Positions 1 to 7,566 of a DNA stretch of 17,110 bases are shown in pieces. The notes under the pieces were generated by a model. That model saw only the letters and a list, made by a program, of their open reading frames with translations, was not told the origin of the DNA and ran no database searches. Positions within the stretch are counted from its first letter, which is position 1. Each line of letters begins with the position of its first letter. Made by a program: the position numbers and the translations under genes. This DNA comes from Clostridiaceae bacterium (GTDB lineage: Bacteria > Bacillota > Clostridia > Lachnospirales > Lachnospiraceae): the NCBI GenBank assembly GCA_018378255.1, contig JAGZXV010000127.1, forward strand, positions 1-17,110, in the 5' to 3' direction.

Positions 1-1
1 G

Positions 2-604
2 ATAGATATTCCGATGAAACATTGCTCCAACAGCGCCGGGATCATTGATCTGAAAGAAGCGGATATGGATGCAGTGAGGGCCGGAATCTCCATCTACGGC
101 ATGTATCCGTCGGAGGAAGTGGATAAACGGCTGGTGCCGTTGTATCCGGTATTGTCATTAAAAAGCCGAATTGTGTTTTTAAAGACCATTGAGCCGGGGA
201 CGGCGGTCAGCTATGGGGGGACCTTTGTCGCAGAAAAACCGATGCGGATTGCAACAATACCTGTCGGATATGGGGACGGATATCCCAGAAACTTATCAGG
301 CAAAGGCAGCGTTTTAATCCGCGGCAGACGGGCTGCCATATTAGGCCGTATCTGTATGGATCAGTTTATGGTGGATGTTACGGAGATACCGGATGTCTGT
401 GAGGATGATCTGGTTACTCTGATTGGAGAAGACCGGACAGAACGGATCAGCGTGGAGGAAATTGCGGAAACGTGCGGCGGTTTTCATTATGAAATTGTCT
501 GTGACATAGGCAAGCGGGTGCCCAGAGTTTACAAAAAGAACGGGCGTATTGTAGGAACAAAAGATTATTTTGATGATGTTTATGAAGGGTTTGAAGATAT
601 CTAA
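2..604 (+). CDS. alr: Alanine racemase, C-terminal part (5' end outside window)
   Basis: PLP-dependent racemase converting L-alanine to D-alanine for peptidoglycan. Only the last 200 codons are present; the frame is open from base 2, so the true start lies to the left. The end of the PLP barrel is visible (HCSNSAGI, then GISIYGMYPS), followed by the C-terminal beta domain. Family landmarks are the VSYGGTF segment carrying the catalytic tyrosine that deprotonates one face of the substrate, IPVGYGDGYPR, GRICMDQFMVDVT and the final KRVPRVY. The C-terminus fits a normal full-length enzyme, so nothing suggests truncation apart from the window edge. The gene is followed 101 nt later by a mazF-like gene, the alr-endoA neighbourhood known from many Firmicutes. 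Identity is very secure. Confidence 0.97.
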   Translation: MDIPMKHCSNSAGIIDLKEADMDAVRAGISIYGMYPSEEVDKRLVPLYPVLSLKSRIVFLKTIEPGTAVSYGGTFVAEKPMRIATIPVGYGDGYPRNLSGKGSVLIRGRRAAILGRICMDQFMVDVTEIPDVCEDDLVTLIGEDRTERISVEEIAETCGGFHYEIVCDIGKRVPRVYKKNGRIVGTKDYFDDVYEGFEDI

Positions 605-620
605 AGAAACGAAATAAGCG

Positions 621-659
621 TTCCAATCATATTATATTAGGAATATACTGCTTAAAGCA
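621..659 (+). promoter_or_regulatory. Weak candidate promoter with palindrome ahead of mazF
   Basis: A possible -10 (TATACT, 644-649) lies 17 nt from a poor -35 (TTCCAA, 621-626). The last base of the -10 starts an 11-bp inverted repeat, TGCTTAAAGCA (649-659), that could be a small operator or chance. The alr-mazF gap is otherwise empty, so mazF may instead be read through from alr. Confidence 0.25.
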
Positions 660-705
660 TGGCAATACTATAGGCAGAAGTTCTTAAAATGGAGTGAAAG
701 ATAAT

Positions 706-1053
706 ATGATAATTAGACGCGGAGATATATACTATGCAGATTTAAGACCGGTGGTGGGTTCAGAACAGGGAGGCATCCGTCCGGTGCTGATTATTCAAAA
801 TGATATCGGAAACAAACACAGTCCAACAGTAATTTGTGCCGCGATTACTTCCAAGATGAATAAAGCGAAACTGCCTACTCATGTGGAACTGGACACAAAG
901 CGCTGTGATATGATAAAGGATTCTGTTATTCTTTTGGAACAGCTCAGGACAATTGACAAACAGAGGCTGAAGGAAAAGATCTGCCACATCGATGAAGAGC
1001 TGCAAAACAAGGTAAATCATGCTTTAATGGTGAGCTTAGAACTGGATACATAG
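706..1053 (+). CDS. mazF: MazF/PemK-family endoribonuclease (EndoA-like toxin)
   Basis: Sequence-specific mRNA interferase of the MazF/EndoA family, cytoplasmic, 115 aa. The protein follows Bacillus subtilis EndoA closely along its length: RRGDIYYADL at the start, VVGSEQGGIRPVLIIQND, AAITSK, KLPTHVELD and SVILLEQLRTIDKQRL. The two residues known to be catalytic in EndoA are present at the same numbers, Arg25 (in GGIRP) and Thr48 (in AAIT), so the enzyme should be active. I place the start at ATG 706. An in-frame GTG at 694 lies inside the Shine-Dalgarno GGAG (691-694), which sits 11 nt before the ATG, and EndoA also begins at this point. Oddly, the 101-nt gap after alr has no room for the antitoxin gene that precedes the toxin in Bacillus, and none follows it. 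Confidence 0.93.
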   Translation: MIIRRGDIYYADLRPVVGSEQGGIRPVLIIQNDIGNKHSPTVICAAITSKMNKAKLPTHVELDTKRCDMIKDSVILLEQLRTIDKQRLKEKICHIDEELQNKVNHALMVSLELDT

Positions 1054-1061
1054 TTTCACCA

Positions 1062-1090
1062 TTGACGAAAGGCCGGGAATCTGTTATATT
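1062..1090 (+). promoter_or_regulatory. Sigma-A promoter for the CNNM/CBS gene
   Basis: TTGACG (1062-1067), a 17-nt spacer and TATATT (1085-1090). It lies just after the mazF stop and about 50 nt before the next start, so the downstream gene is a separate unit. Confidence 0.75.
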
Positions 1091-1138
1091 TGCTAATGTC
1101 ATAGTACGTTAACGATAAAAAAGGAGTCATAATATTTC

Positions 1139-2473
1139 ATGGACGATGGTTATTCGCTATACAGCGTAATCATATTTTTATTATTTATTTTATTGGATGC
1201 GGTATTTTACGGATTTGGTTCCGCAATTCAGAATATTAATATTTCAAATCTGGAAAAGGATGCGGAAGAGGGCAATAAAAAGGCGGAATTGCTGCTCAAA
1301 ATAGCAGAACGGCCGGCGAAGTTTATCAATGCGGTTCAGATTCTGACAAACCTCACCAGCATGGTGATGGGAGCCTGGATTTTACGATATTTTAAGCTGG
1401 GCCTGGATCTGGTTGGGGCCGGAATCCTGCTGTTAGTCATACTGATCAGTTTCGGCATTATCATTCCTAAACGTCTGGCGGCCAAAAACCCGGAAAAATG
1501 GGGATATCAGATGGTATCGGTTGTCAGGCTGGTGGTCTTACCGATGATGCCGTTTATCTGGATCGTATCCGGAATTTCTTATTTATTTTTAAAACTTGTG
1601 GGAATTGATCCGAACAGTGAAGATGATAATGTGACGGAAGAGGACATCATGTCCATGGTGAATGAAGGACATGAGCATGGGGTGTTAGAAGCCAGTGAAG
1701 CTAAGATGATCACCAACATCTTTGAATTCGATGATAAAGAGGCTTCGGATATTATGACCCATAGAAAGAATATTGTGGCGCTGGATGCATCCATGACTTT
1801 AAAGGATGCGGTCCGCTTCATTCTGAAGGAGGGTAAAAACTCCAGGTATCCGGTATTTGAGAAGGATATTGATGACATAATCGGCATTTTACATATGAAA
1901 GATGCCTTGATTTATTCAGAAAATCACGATGTGGACAAGCAGGAAATCGGGAAGATTGACGGACTTTTGCGGGAGGCCCATTTTATACCGGAAACCCGGA
2001 ACATCAATTCCCTGTTTAAGGAGATGCAGTCACAGAAAATCCATATGGAAATCGTGGTGGATGAATACGGGCAGACTGCCGGCATTGTAACCATGGAAGA
2101 TATTCTGGAAGAGATTGTCGGCAACATTATGGATGAATACGATGTGGACGAGACGTTCATAACACCGATGGAGGGCGGGGCTTTTGAATTGAGCGGCATG
2201 ACCCCTTTAGAGGATGTGGCGGAGGCCCTGTCAATTGAATTCGGAGAAGAGGATTATGATACGTATGATACGCTGAATGGTTTTCTGATTTCCAAACTGG
2301 ACCGGATTCCCCAGGAGGATGAGGATTCGGAGATATCCTATGGCGGTTATCTGTTTAAGATTTTAAAAGTGGAGAATAAGATGATTCATTCCGTGAAGGC
2401 TTCCAGAATCCTGCCGGAGGAGGAACGTCAGAACATAGGAATTGAACCGGATGATAATGAAAGAAACGCCTGA
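1139..2473 (+). CDS. CNNM/CBS-domain membrane protein (CorC/HlyC family), divergent
   Basis: Membrane protein of the CNNM/CorC family, whose members are linked to Mg2+/Co2+ efflux; older annotations call them hemolysins. 444 aa. Order of parts: hydrophobic helices at about 6-30, 62-82, 90-113 and 125-153 (CNNM domain), two CBS motifs at about 205-260 and 275-330, then a CorC_HlyC C-terminal domain at about 345-425. The second CBS motif ends in the typical DEYGQTAGIVTMEDILEEIVG. The membrane domain departs from the family: the usual FSxxE motif of the first helix reads FYGFGS, and the usual GExxPK reads GIIIPK. It may therefore be a sensor or an altered transporter. AAGGAG at 1121 precedes ATG 1139 by 12 nt. 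It has its own promoter and terminator. Family assignment is firm; transport activity is uncertain. Confidence 0.9.
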   Translation: MDDGYSLYSVIIFLLFILLDAVFYGFGSAIQNINISNLEKDAEEGNKKAELLLKIAERPAKFINAVQILTNLTSMVMGAWILRYFKLGLDLVGAGILLLVILISFGIIIPKRLAAKNPEKWGYQMVSVVRLVVLPMMPFIWIVSGISYLFLKLVGIDPNSEDDNVTEEDIMSMVNEGHEHGVLEASEAKMITNIFEFDDKEASDIMTHRKNIVALDASMTLKDAVRFILKEGKNSRYPVFEKDIDDIIGILHMKDALIYSENHDVDKQEIGKIDGLLREAHFIPETRNINSLFKEMQSQKIHMEIVVDEYGQTAGIVTMEDILEEIVGNIMDEYDVDETFITPMEGGAFELSGMTPLEDVAEALSIEFGEEDYDTYDTLNGFLISKLDRIPQEDEDSEISYGGYLFKILKVENKMIHSVKASRILPEEERQNIGIEPDDNERNA

Positions 2474-2503
2474 CATTGCCAGGCGTTCCTTTTATGCTTT
2501 TTT
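2465..2503 (+). terminator. Intrinsic terminator overlapping the stop codon
   Basis: Perfect 8-bp stem AACGCCTG (2465-2472) / CAGGCGTT (2480-2487) with a 7-nt loop, then CC and a T-rich tract (TTTT, then TTTTTT). The stop codon TGA (2471-2473) begins within the left arm, so the last codons of the CNNM/CBS gene are part of the terminator. Confidence 0.85.
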
Positions 2504-2557
2504 GGAGTTTACAGCTGCAGACACTAAATTTAACGGAAGAAGGGGATGTGAAAGGCT

Positions 2558-3943
2558 ATGAGACAATTACTGGCGAATACAAAAGAGATGCTGGCGGACC
2601 GGATCTTTCTGAGGAAGGCGGTGATGATCGCTCTGCCTGTGGCAATGCAGGGAATGCTGAACACAGTGGTCAATTTGGTGGATAACCTGATGATCGGGAG
2701 TTTGGGCCCGACTGCAATCGCTTCGGTGGGGCTGGCCAATAAGGTGTTCTTTGTTTTTTCCCTATTGGTGTTCGGTGTTGCCAGCGGTTCCGGCATATTG
2801 GCGGCCCAGTATTGGGGAAACGGCGATGTGAAGAATATCCATAAAGTTCTCGGGATGGGGCTTATGATTTCCGTCTGTGCGGCATTTGCATTTTTGATCC
2901 CGGTCAGGGCAAATCCCGAAGCGGTTATGAAGATATTTACTACCAGCCAAAGCAGCATTGAAATGGGCGCTTCTTATCTGCTGGTAGCGGCCATTACATA
3001 TCCGTTTATAGCAGTCACCAACACCTATGTGGCCATGCTGAGGGCGGTCAACCAGGTAAAGGCTCCGGTTATCATCAGCTGTATCGCCATTGTTACCAAT
3101 ATTTGTTTTAACTATGCTTTGATATTCGGCCACTTTGGCGCGCCCGCCATGGGAGTTGTGGGAGCGGCGATTGCCACTCTGATCGCCAGGGTGCTGGAAT
3201 CCATCCTGATCCTCGGAGTGGTATATGCATACAAGACGCCTCTGGCCTGCCATGTGAAGGAACTGTTCGGGCATTCAAAGGCGTTTTTAAAGAAATATTT
3301 TGTTACTGCGGCGCCTGTCATCGCCAATGAATTCATATGGGGTCTGGGAACGACGATTTACTCCATGGCCTATGGACGGATGGGAGATAACGCCGTTGCG
3401 GCGATTACGGTGGCCACCACCATCCAGGATATTGTGGTGGTGCTGTTCCAGGGACTGAGTGCAGCGACAGCGGTGATTCTGGGCAATGAACTAGGCGCAG
3501 GCCGGATAAAGACTGCGGAAAAGTACGCAACCAACTTTTTCATCCTACAGTTCATCGTAACCATGGCCGGCGCTGTATTCTGTGTGCTGACCCGGTGGCA
3601 GGTTATCGGATTATACGGTAATCTTCCGGCCCAGGTAGCCGGCGATATCAGTAAATGCCTGATCGTATTCGCTTTATTTATGCCATTTAAGATGTTCAAC
3701 TATGTCAATGTGGTGGGTGTTTTAAGGAGCGGAGGAGATACCAGGATGTGTCTGATTATCGATACCAGCGGGGTCTGGCTGATCGGCATTCCGCTGGCAT
3801 TTCTGGGAGGCTTGGTGCTGAAACAGCCTATTTATGTGGTTTATGGAATGGTTCTTTTGGAGGAGGTTTATAAGGCAATCGTTGGATATATCCGCTACCG
3901 GCAGAAAAAATGGCTGAGGAATCTTACAGGAGAGCTTTCATAA
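2558..3943 (+). CDS. MATE-family multidrug efflux transporter
   Basis: Integral membrane exporter of the MATE (NorM/DinF) family, which expels drugs or metabolites in exchange for Na+ or H+. 461 aa, the usual length. About twelve hydrophobic helices in two related halves can be seen. The N-terminal half begins with ALPVAMQGMLNTVVNLVDNLMIG, the opening helix typical of the family, and continues with SGILAAQYWGNGD. The second half starts near residue 245 (FVTAAPVIANEFIWGLG) and carries a matching ILGNELGAGR segment. ATG 2558 is preceded by AAGGGG at 2540-2545 (12 nt). It follows the terminator of the preceding gene, and the next gene has its own promoter, so it appears to be a single-gene unit. 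Its substrate cannot be told from sequence. Confidence 0.93.
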   Translation: MRQLLANTKEMLADRIFLRKAVMIALPVAMQGMLNTVVNLVDNLMIGSLGPTAIASVGLANKVFFVFSLLVFGVASGSGILAAQYWGNGDVKNIHKVLGMGLMISVCAAFAFLIPVRANPEAVMKIFTTSQSSIEMGASYLLVAAITYPFIAVTNTYVAMLRAVNQVKAPVIISCIAIVTNICFNYALIFGHFGAPAMGVVGAAIATLIARVLESILILGVVYAYKTPLACHVKELFGHSKAFLKKYFVTAAPVIANEFIWGLGTTIYSMAYGRMGDNAVAAITVATTIQDIVVVLFQGLSAATAVILGNELGAGRIKTAEKYATNFFILQFIVTMAGAVFCVLTRWQVIGLYGNLPAQVAGDISKCLIVFALFMPFKMFNYVNVVGVLRSGGDTRMCLIIDTSGVWLIGIPLAFLGGLVLKQPIYVVYGMVLLEEVYKAIVGYIRYRQKKWLRNLTGELS

Positions 3944-3946
3944 TAC

Positions 3947-3975
3947 TTGATATTAGGAGAAAATGGTGTTAGAAT
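3947..3975 (+). promoter_or_regulatory. Extended -10 promoter for yebC
   Basis: TTGATA (3947-3952), a 17-nt spacer, and TAGAAT (3970-3975) with a TGn extension just ahead (3967-3969). It begins immediately after the MATE stop codon. Confidence 0.75.
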
Positions 3976-4020
3976 AGAAAAGATGTTTACGTTTTGAAGA
4001 AAGAAAAGGAGTGTTAAATA

Positions 4021-4749
4021 ATGTCCGGACATTCAAAGTTTGCCAACATAAAGCACAAAAAAGAGAGAAATGATGCTGCAAAAGGAAAGATCTTTACCGT
4101 TATCGGAAGAGAAATTGCCGTAGCAGTAAAAGAAGGCGGAGCTGATCCGGCCAATAACAGCAGACTTCGTGATGTAATCGCAAAAGCAAAGGCCAATAAT
4201 ATGCCGAATGATACCATTGACCGCGGAATAAAGAAGGCGGCAGGGGATGCCAATGCGGTTAATTATGAGACGATTACTTATGAAGGCTATGGCCCAAACG
4301 GCGTTGCCATTATTGTTGATACCCTTACAGATAATAAGAACAGGACGGCTGCCAATGTGAGAAATGCTTTTACAAAGGGCGGCGGAAACGTGGGTACTCC
4401 AGGCTGTGTATCCTACATGTTTGATAAAAAGGGCCAGATCATCATTGATAAAGAAGAATGTGATATGGATCCGGATGAGCTGATGATGCTGGCATTGGAC
4501 GCAGGCGCGGAAGATTTTTCCGAAGAAGAGGACAGCTATGAAGTGATCACCGATCCGGATGAATTCAGCAAGGTCCGTGAAGGACTGGAGGCAGCAGGAA
4601 TTCCTATGGTGGAAGCGGAGGTTACTATGATTCCGCAGACATGGACAGAACTCACGGATGAGGATTCCATCAAAAAGATGAACCGCATTCTGGATCTTCT
4701 GGATGAAGAGGATGATGTTCAGGCTACTTACCATAACTGGGACGAATAG
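4021..4749 (+). CDS. yebC: YebC/TACO1-family translation or regulatory protein
   Basis: Cytoplasmic protein of the YebC/PmpR/TACO1 family, 242 aa, full length. It opens with the family signature MSGHSKFANIKHKK, followed by the helical N-terminal domain. Then come AKANNMPNDTIDRGIKK, YEGYGPNGVAIIVD, TDNKNRTAANVRNAFTKGGG and CVSYMFDKKGQI. The last third is acidic, as usual. Family members were first described as DNA-binding regulators; more recent work on YebC and mitochondrial TACO1 points to a role at the ribosome during translation of difficult (polyproline) stretches. AAAGGAG (4005-4011) lies 9 nt before ATG 4021, and a good promoter and terminator enclose the gene, so it is transcribed alone. 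No RuvABC/RuvC neighbour is present, unlike in many proteobacteria. Confidence 0.95.
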   Translation: MSGHSKFANIKHKKERNDAAKGKIFTVIGREIAVAVKEGGADPANNSRLRDVIAKAKANNMPNDTIDRGIKKAAGDANAVNYETITYEGYGPNGVAIIVDTLTDNKNRTAANVRNAFTKGGGNVGTPGCVSYMFDKKGQIIIDKEECDMDPDELMMLALDAGAEDFSEEEDSYEVITDPDEFSKVREGLEAAGIPMVEAEVTMIPQTWTELTDEDSIKKMNRILDLLDEEDDVQATYHNWDE

Positions 4750-4765
4750 AATAGATCAAAATGAC

Positions 4766-4812
4766 ACGGCGGCAGCAGAACGGATGAAGTTCTCTGCCGC
4801 CGTTTTCTGTTT
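4766..4812 (+). terminator. Intrinsic terminator of yebC
   Basis: Long hairpin: ACGGCGGCAG (4766-4775) pairs with CTGCCGCCGT (4794-4803), then a bulged C, then AGAAC/GTTCT closing a 7-nt loop (4782-4788). A T-rich tail (TTTTCTGTTT) follows. Confidence 0.9.
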
Positions 4813-4816
4813 GGCC

Positions 4817-4850
4817 GCCGCTTGTAAAAGCGGCTTCAGAGTGATATCAT
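4817..4850 (+). promoter_or_regulatory. Extended -10 promoter for the M28 peptidase, with hairpin over the -35
   Basis: TTGTAA (4822-4827), a 17-nt spacer and TATCAT (4845-4850) with TGn at 4842-4844. The -35 lies within a second inverted repeat, GCCGCTT (4817-4823) / AAGCGGC (4828-4834) with a GTAA loop. That hairpin could aid termination from yebC or be a regulator site. Confidence 0.55.
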
Positions 4851-4885
4851 AGACAATGCAAAGTGATTAGAAAGAAGGAAACAAC

Positions 4886-6940
4886 ATGGACAGCCGGGAA
4901 GCATATATATCGGCCATCGACGTCAGCTATTCCTACCGGCTGGCAAAGAGGATGGAAACCTATAAAACAAATCCGGTGCTGGGATACCGGACTGCGGGAT
5001 CAGAGGCAGAATTTTTAACAGGGGAAATGCTCGTTCAGGAGATGAAAGAGATCGGCCTTGAAGATGTCCGCAAGGATGAGATTATATTGGATTCCTGGGA
5101 GTTTAAAAAGGCGGTTTTAAGATGCCGGGATGAAGCGGGTAAACTGATGGAATTCCAGCTTGGAGCTTATCAGACGGACTTTCATACGGACGGCTTTATG
5201 CAGTTTCCACTTGTTTATATCGGCAAAGGGACGTCTGCAGATTATGAAAATGTGGATGTCCGGGGAAAGCTGGTATTGGTGGACATCAATCAGAGAGATG
5301 AGTGGTGGATCAATTTTCCTGTTTATCAGGCTCACAAAAAGGGTGCAGCGGCGCTGATTGCCGTACAGGAAGGCGGTTATGGAAAGATTCATGGCAGCGC
5401 TCTCAATGCACAGGATATAGCGGGCCCAAAAGACGCTCCGGCATTTTCCATGTCACAGACGGATGCGGATCTGCTGAAAGACCTTCTGAAGCATAAAAAG
5501 GAAATTACGGTCTGGTTTGATGCAGAATCCACGGTGAAAGAAAACCAGGTTTCTTATAATATCTGCGGATCGATACCGGGAAAAACCAGGGACCATATGA
5601 TTGTGCTGTCCGCCCATTATGATTCCTATTTCAGCGGATTCCAGGATGACAATGCGGCGGTGGCGATGATGTTTGGGATCGCAAAGGCCATGAAGGGCAG
5701 CGGGTACCGGCCGGAACAAACCATTGTTTTTTGCGCCATGGCAGCGGAGGAGTGGGGACTTGTCAATTCTAAGTACGACTGGTCTACAGGGGCTTATGAG
5801 CAGGTGTTCCATGCCCATCCGGAGTGGAGGGGCAGGGTGACTGCAAATCTTAATTTTGAACTTCCGGCCCATGCCCACAATAAAAAAGATGCGGTACGGT
5901 GTACGTATGAGTACAGGACATTTACCGAAGCATTTTTAAAGACAATTGAAGTGGATTTCCAGGCGTATCCGGAGGGGATTGAGGTGATTTGCCCCATTGA
6001 GACGTGGTCTGACGATTTCTCCATGGCAATCGCCGGCATTCCGTCCGTTGTCAATGATTTCAGTTCCGGGGAGTTTATGGAAACCCATTATCATTCCCAG
6101 TTTGATAATGAAAATTTTTATCAGGAAAACGTATACCGGTTTCATCATTACCTCTATGGATTGATGGCGCTCGAGCTGGACCGGACGGCTCTGCCTCCGC
6201 TGGATTTTTCGGAGTTATTTCATGCGGCGGAACGGAGCGTTGACTGGGATCTTTGTGAGAGAACAGGAGTTGAGGGAGAACGGCTGAAAACACTGTTAAA
6301 GCGCGCTCAAAAGGAAGCAAAATGCCTATATGGAACGATTGACAAAATCAATGGGGATTACAGTCGGACAGACGACGAGGGGGAGAGGAAACGCATTCTG
6401 GCGGATACGGAAAATCTGTATGAATGGCTGATGAAGATGTTTCAGAAGGAACAGGATTCATTTGTGCGCCTCAACTGGCACGATGAAGTATTATTTCCCC
6501 AGGAGGCGGTACAAAATAACCTGAAATTTTTAAACCGGGCGCTTTCATGCCTGGAGGACCGGGATGTGAGAGGCGCTCTGGAGGCGGTTTATGGAATTGA
6601 TAATAACAGATATGCGTTTCTGTTCGAAGAGGATGTATACCGGTATTTTACGGAGTATGTGCTGGAACAGCCGGCAGACCGTCTGAAATGGGGGGCAGGC
6701 AGAATTGTCCACCATGAGAATATGTATGAGCTGGTTCAGAGCCTGAAAACCAGACTGAAAGAAAAAGAGCCGGATGTCGGGAAAGAGACCGCTTACCTGG
6801 TACAGACGGCAAGAAATCAAATGGCATATTATGTGGATGATATCCGCTATATGATCCATGAGACGGAAATTATGATTCAAATGATAGAGAAAGCAAAGGA
6901 TATGTGGGATTATGGAAAGTCAGAATCTATACCGAGTTGA
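4886..6940 (+). CDS. M28-family zinc aminopeptidase with PA domain and long C-terminal region
   Basis: Probable two-zinc M28 metallopeptidase, 684 aa. No signal peptide or membrane segment is seen, so it is likely cytoplasmic. Residues about 100-210 look like an inserted PA domain (VYIGKGTSADYENVDVRGKLVLVDI, then KGAAALIAV). The M28 catalytic domain surrounds it and runs to about 430. Visible metal and catalytic residues are His244 (SAHYDSY), Asp254/255 (QDDNAAVA), Glu288-Glu289 (AAEEWG), an Asp near 376-377 (ETWSDDFS) and His401/403 (THYHSQFD). The last 250 residues form an acidic, probably helical region without a recognised domain; such extensions may build oligomers. AGAAGG precedes ATG 4886. 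The GNAT gene overlaps its end by 29 nt, so they are co-transcribed. Peptide substrate unknown. Confidence 0.88.
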   Translation: MDSREAYISAIDVSYSYRLAKRMETYKTNPVLGYRTAGSEAEFLTGEMLVQEMKEIGLEDVRKDEIILDSWEFKKAVLRCRDEAGKLMEFQLGAYQTDFHTDGFMQFPLVYIGKGTSADYENVDVRGKLVLVDINQRDEWWINFPVYQAHKKGAAALIAVQEGGYGKIHGSALNAQDIAGPKDAPAFSMSQTDADLLKDLLKHKKEITVWFDAESTVKENQVSYNICGSIPGKTRDHMIVLSAHYDSYFSGFQDDNAAVAMMFGIAKAMKGSGYRPEQTIVFCAMAAEEWGLVNSKYDWSTGAYEQVFHAHPEWRGRVTANLNFELPAHAHNKKDAVRCTYEYRTFTEAFLKTIEVDFQAYPEGIEVICPIETWSDDFSMAIAGIPSVVNDFSSGEFMETHYHSQFDNENFYQENVYRFHHYLYGLMALELDRTALPPLDFSELFHAAERSVDWDLCERTGVEGERLKTLLKRAQKEAKCLYGTIDKINGDYSRTDDEGERKRILADTENLYEWLMKMFQKEQDSFVRLNWHDEVLFPQEAVQNNLKFLNRALSCLEDRDVRGALEAVYGIDNNRYAFLFEEDVYRYFTEYVLEQPADRLKWGAGRIVHHENMYELVQSLKTRLKEKEPDVGKETAYLVQTARNQMAYYVDDIRYMIHETEIMIQMIEKAKDMWDYGKSESIPS

Positions 6941-7547
6941 AAAAAAGGATTTTGAGAAACTGGAAAAACTGCTGACCAGAAGTTTTGCAAAAGATCCGCT
7001 TTACTGTAAGCTGATTCCGGATGCGGATACGAGAAGGCGCCTGATGCCGGAATTATTTCAATGTGATCTTGAGGAAATGTTTGCCACCTGTGAGATCTTT
7101 GCCGATTCACCGGATATCAATGGGATTATGATTGTGTCCGATGAATCGGAGCCTTATAACCCGTTCCAGTATTACTGGACGGAAGTGATGGCAGTGCTCA
7201 AAACAGATGAATATCTGATCCGGGAAGATCCGTCACTGAAAACATTCTGGAATTTTGTGAAAGGAAAGGATTATCTGAATTCCCGGTGGACCGACCAGCT
7301 TCACCAGGAAGAACGGTTACATATCATCTATCTGGCAGTGGACCCGGATATGCAGCATCATGGAATTTCCAGCAAATTGATGGATGAAACCATAGAATAT
7401 GCCAAATCCCATCGCCTGATGATATCGCTGGAAACCCATAATGAGCGGAATGTGGCATTTTATCAGCATTTTGGTTTTAAGGTATTTGGAATTGTTGAGA
7501 GGGGATTTGATTTAAAACAGTACTGTATGATCCGGGAGGTGCAGTAA
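6912..7547 (+). CDS. GNAT-family N-acetyltransferase
   Basis: Acyl-CoA-dependent acetyltransferase of the GNAT superfamily, 211 aa. The acetyl-CoA binding motif A is clear at about 138-168: IIYLAVDPDMQHHGISSKLMD, a variant (QHHGIS) of the Q/RxxGxG/A loop. It is followed by the usual SLETHNERNVAFYQHFGF segment that closes the fold. The N-terminal half (SFAKDPLYCKLIPD) is of a type often found in uncharacterised clostridial GNATs. The start codon lies inside the end of the preceding M28 peptidase gene (29-nt overlap in another frame), with AAAGGA at 6895-6900 as ribosome binding site, so expression is coupled to it. The substrate cannot be inferred; an amino or peptide N-terminus would suit the neighbour. 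No convincing terminator follows directly. Confidence 0.88.
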   Translation: MESQNLYRVEKKDFEKLEKLLTRSFAKDPLYCKLIPDADTRRRLMPELFQCDLEEMFATCEIFADSPDINGIMIVSDESEPYNPFQYYWTEVMAVLKTDEYLIREDPSLKTFWNFVKGKDYLNSRWTDQLHQEERLHIIYLAVDPDMQHHGISSKLMDETIEYAKSHRLMISLETHNERNVAFYQHFGFKVFGIVERGFDLKQYCMIREVQ

Positions 7548-7566
7548 GAGGGGCTTTTTTATTTGG

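Noticed and set aside
2476..2685. Short plus-strand frame bridging the terminator and the MATE gene
   Set aside because: It starts inside a terminator hairpin and overlaps MATE in another frame; no protein family features.
4033..4734. Open frame of 233 codons on the minus strand opposite yebC
   Set aside because: It mirrors yebC almost exactly, has no family resemblance and no ribosome binding site; it is a shadow of the real gene.
7548..7566. T-run right after the GNAT gene as an intrinsic terminator
   Set aside because: The run of T is real, but no stable stem precedes it.
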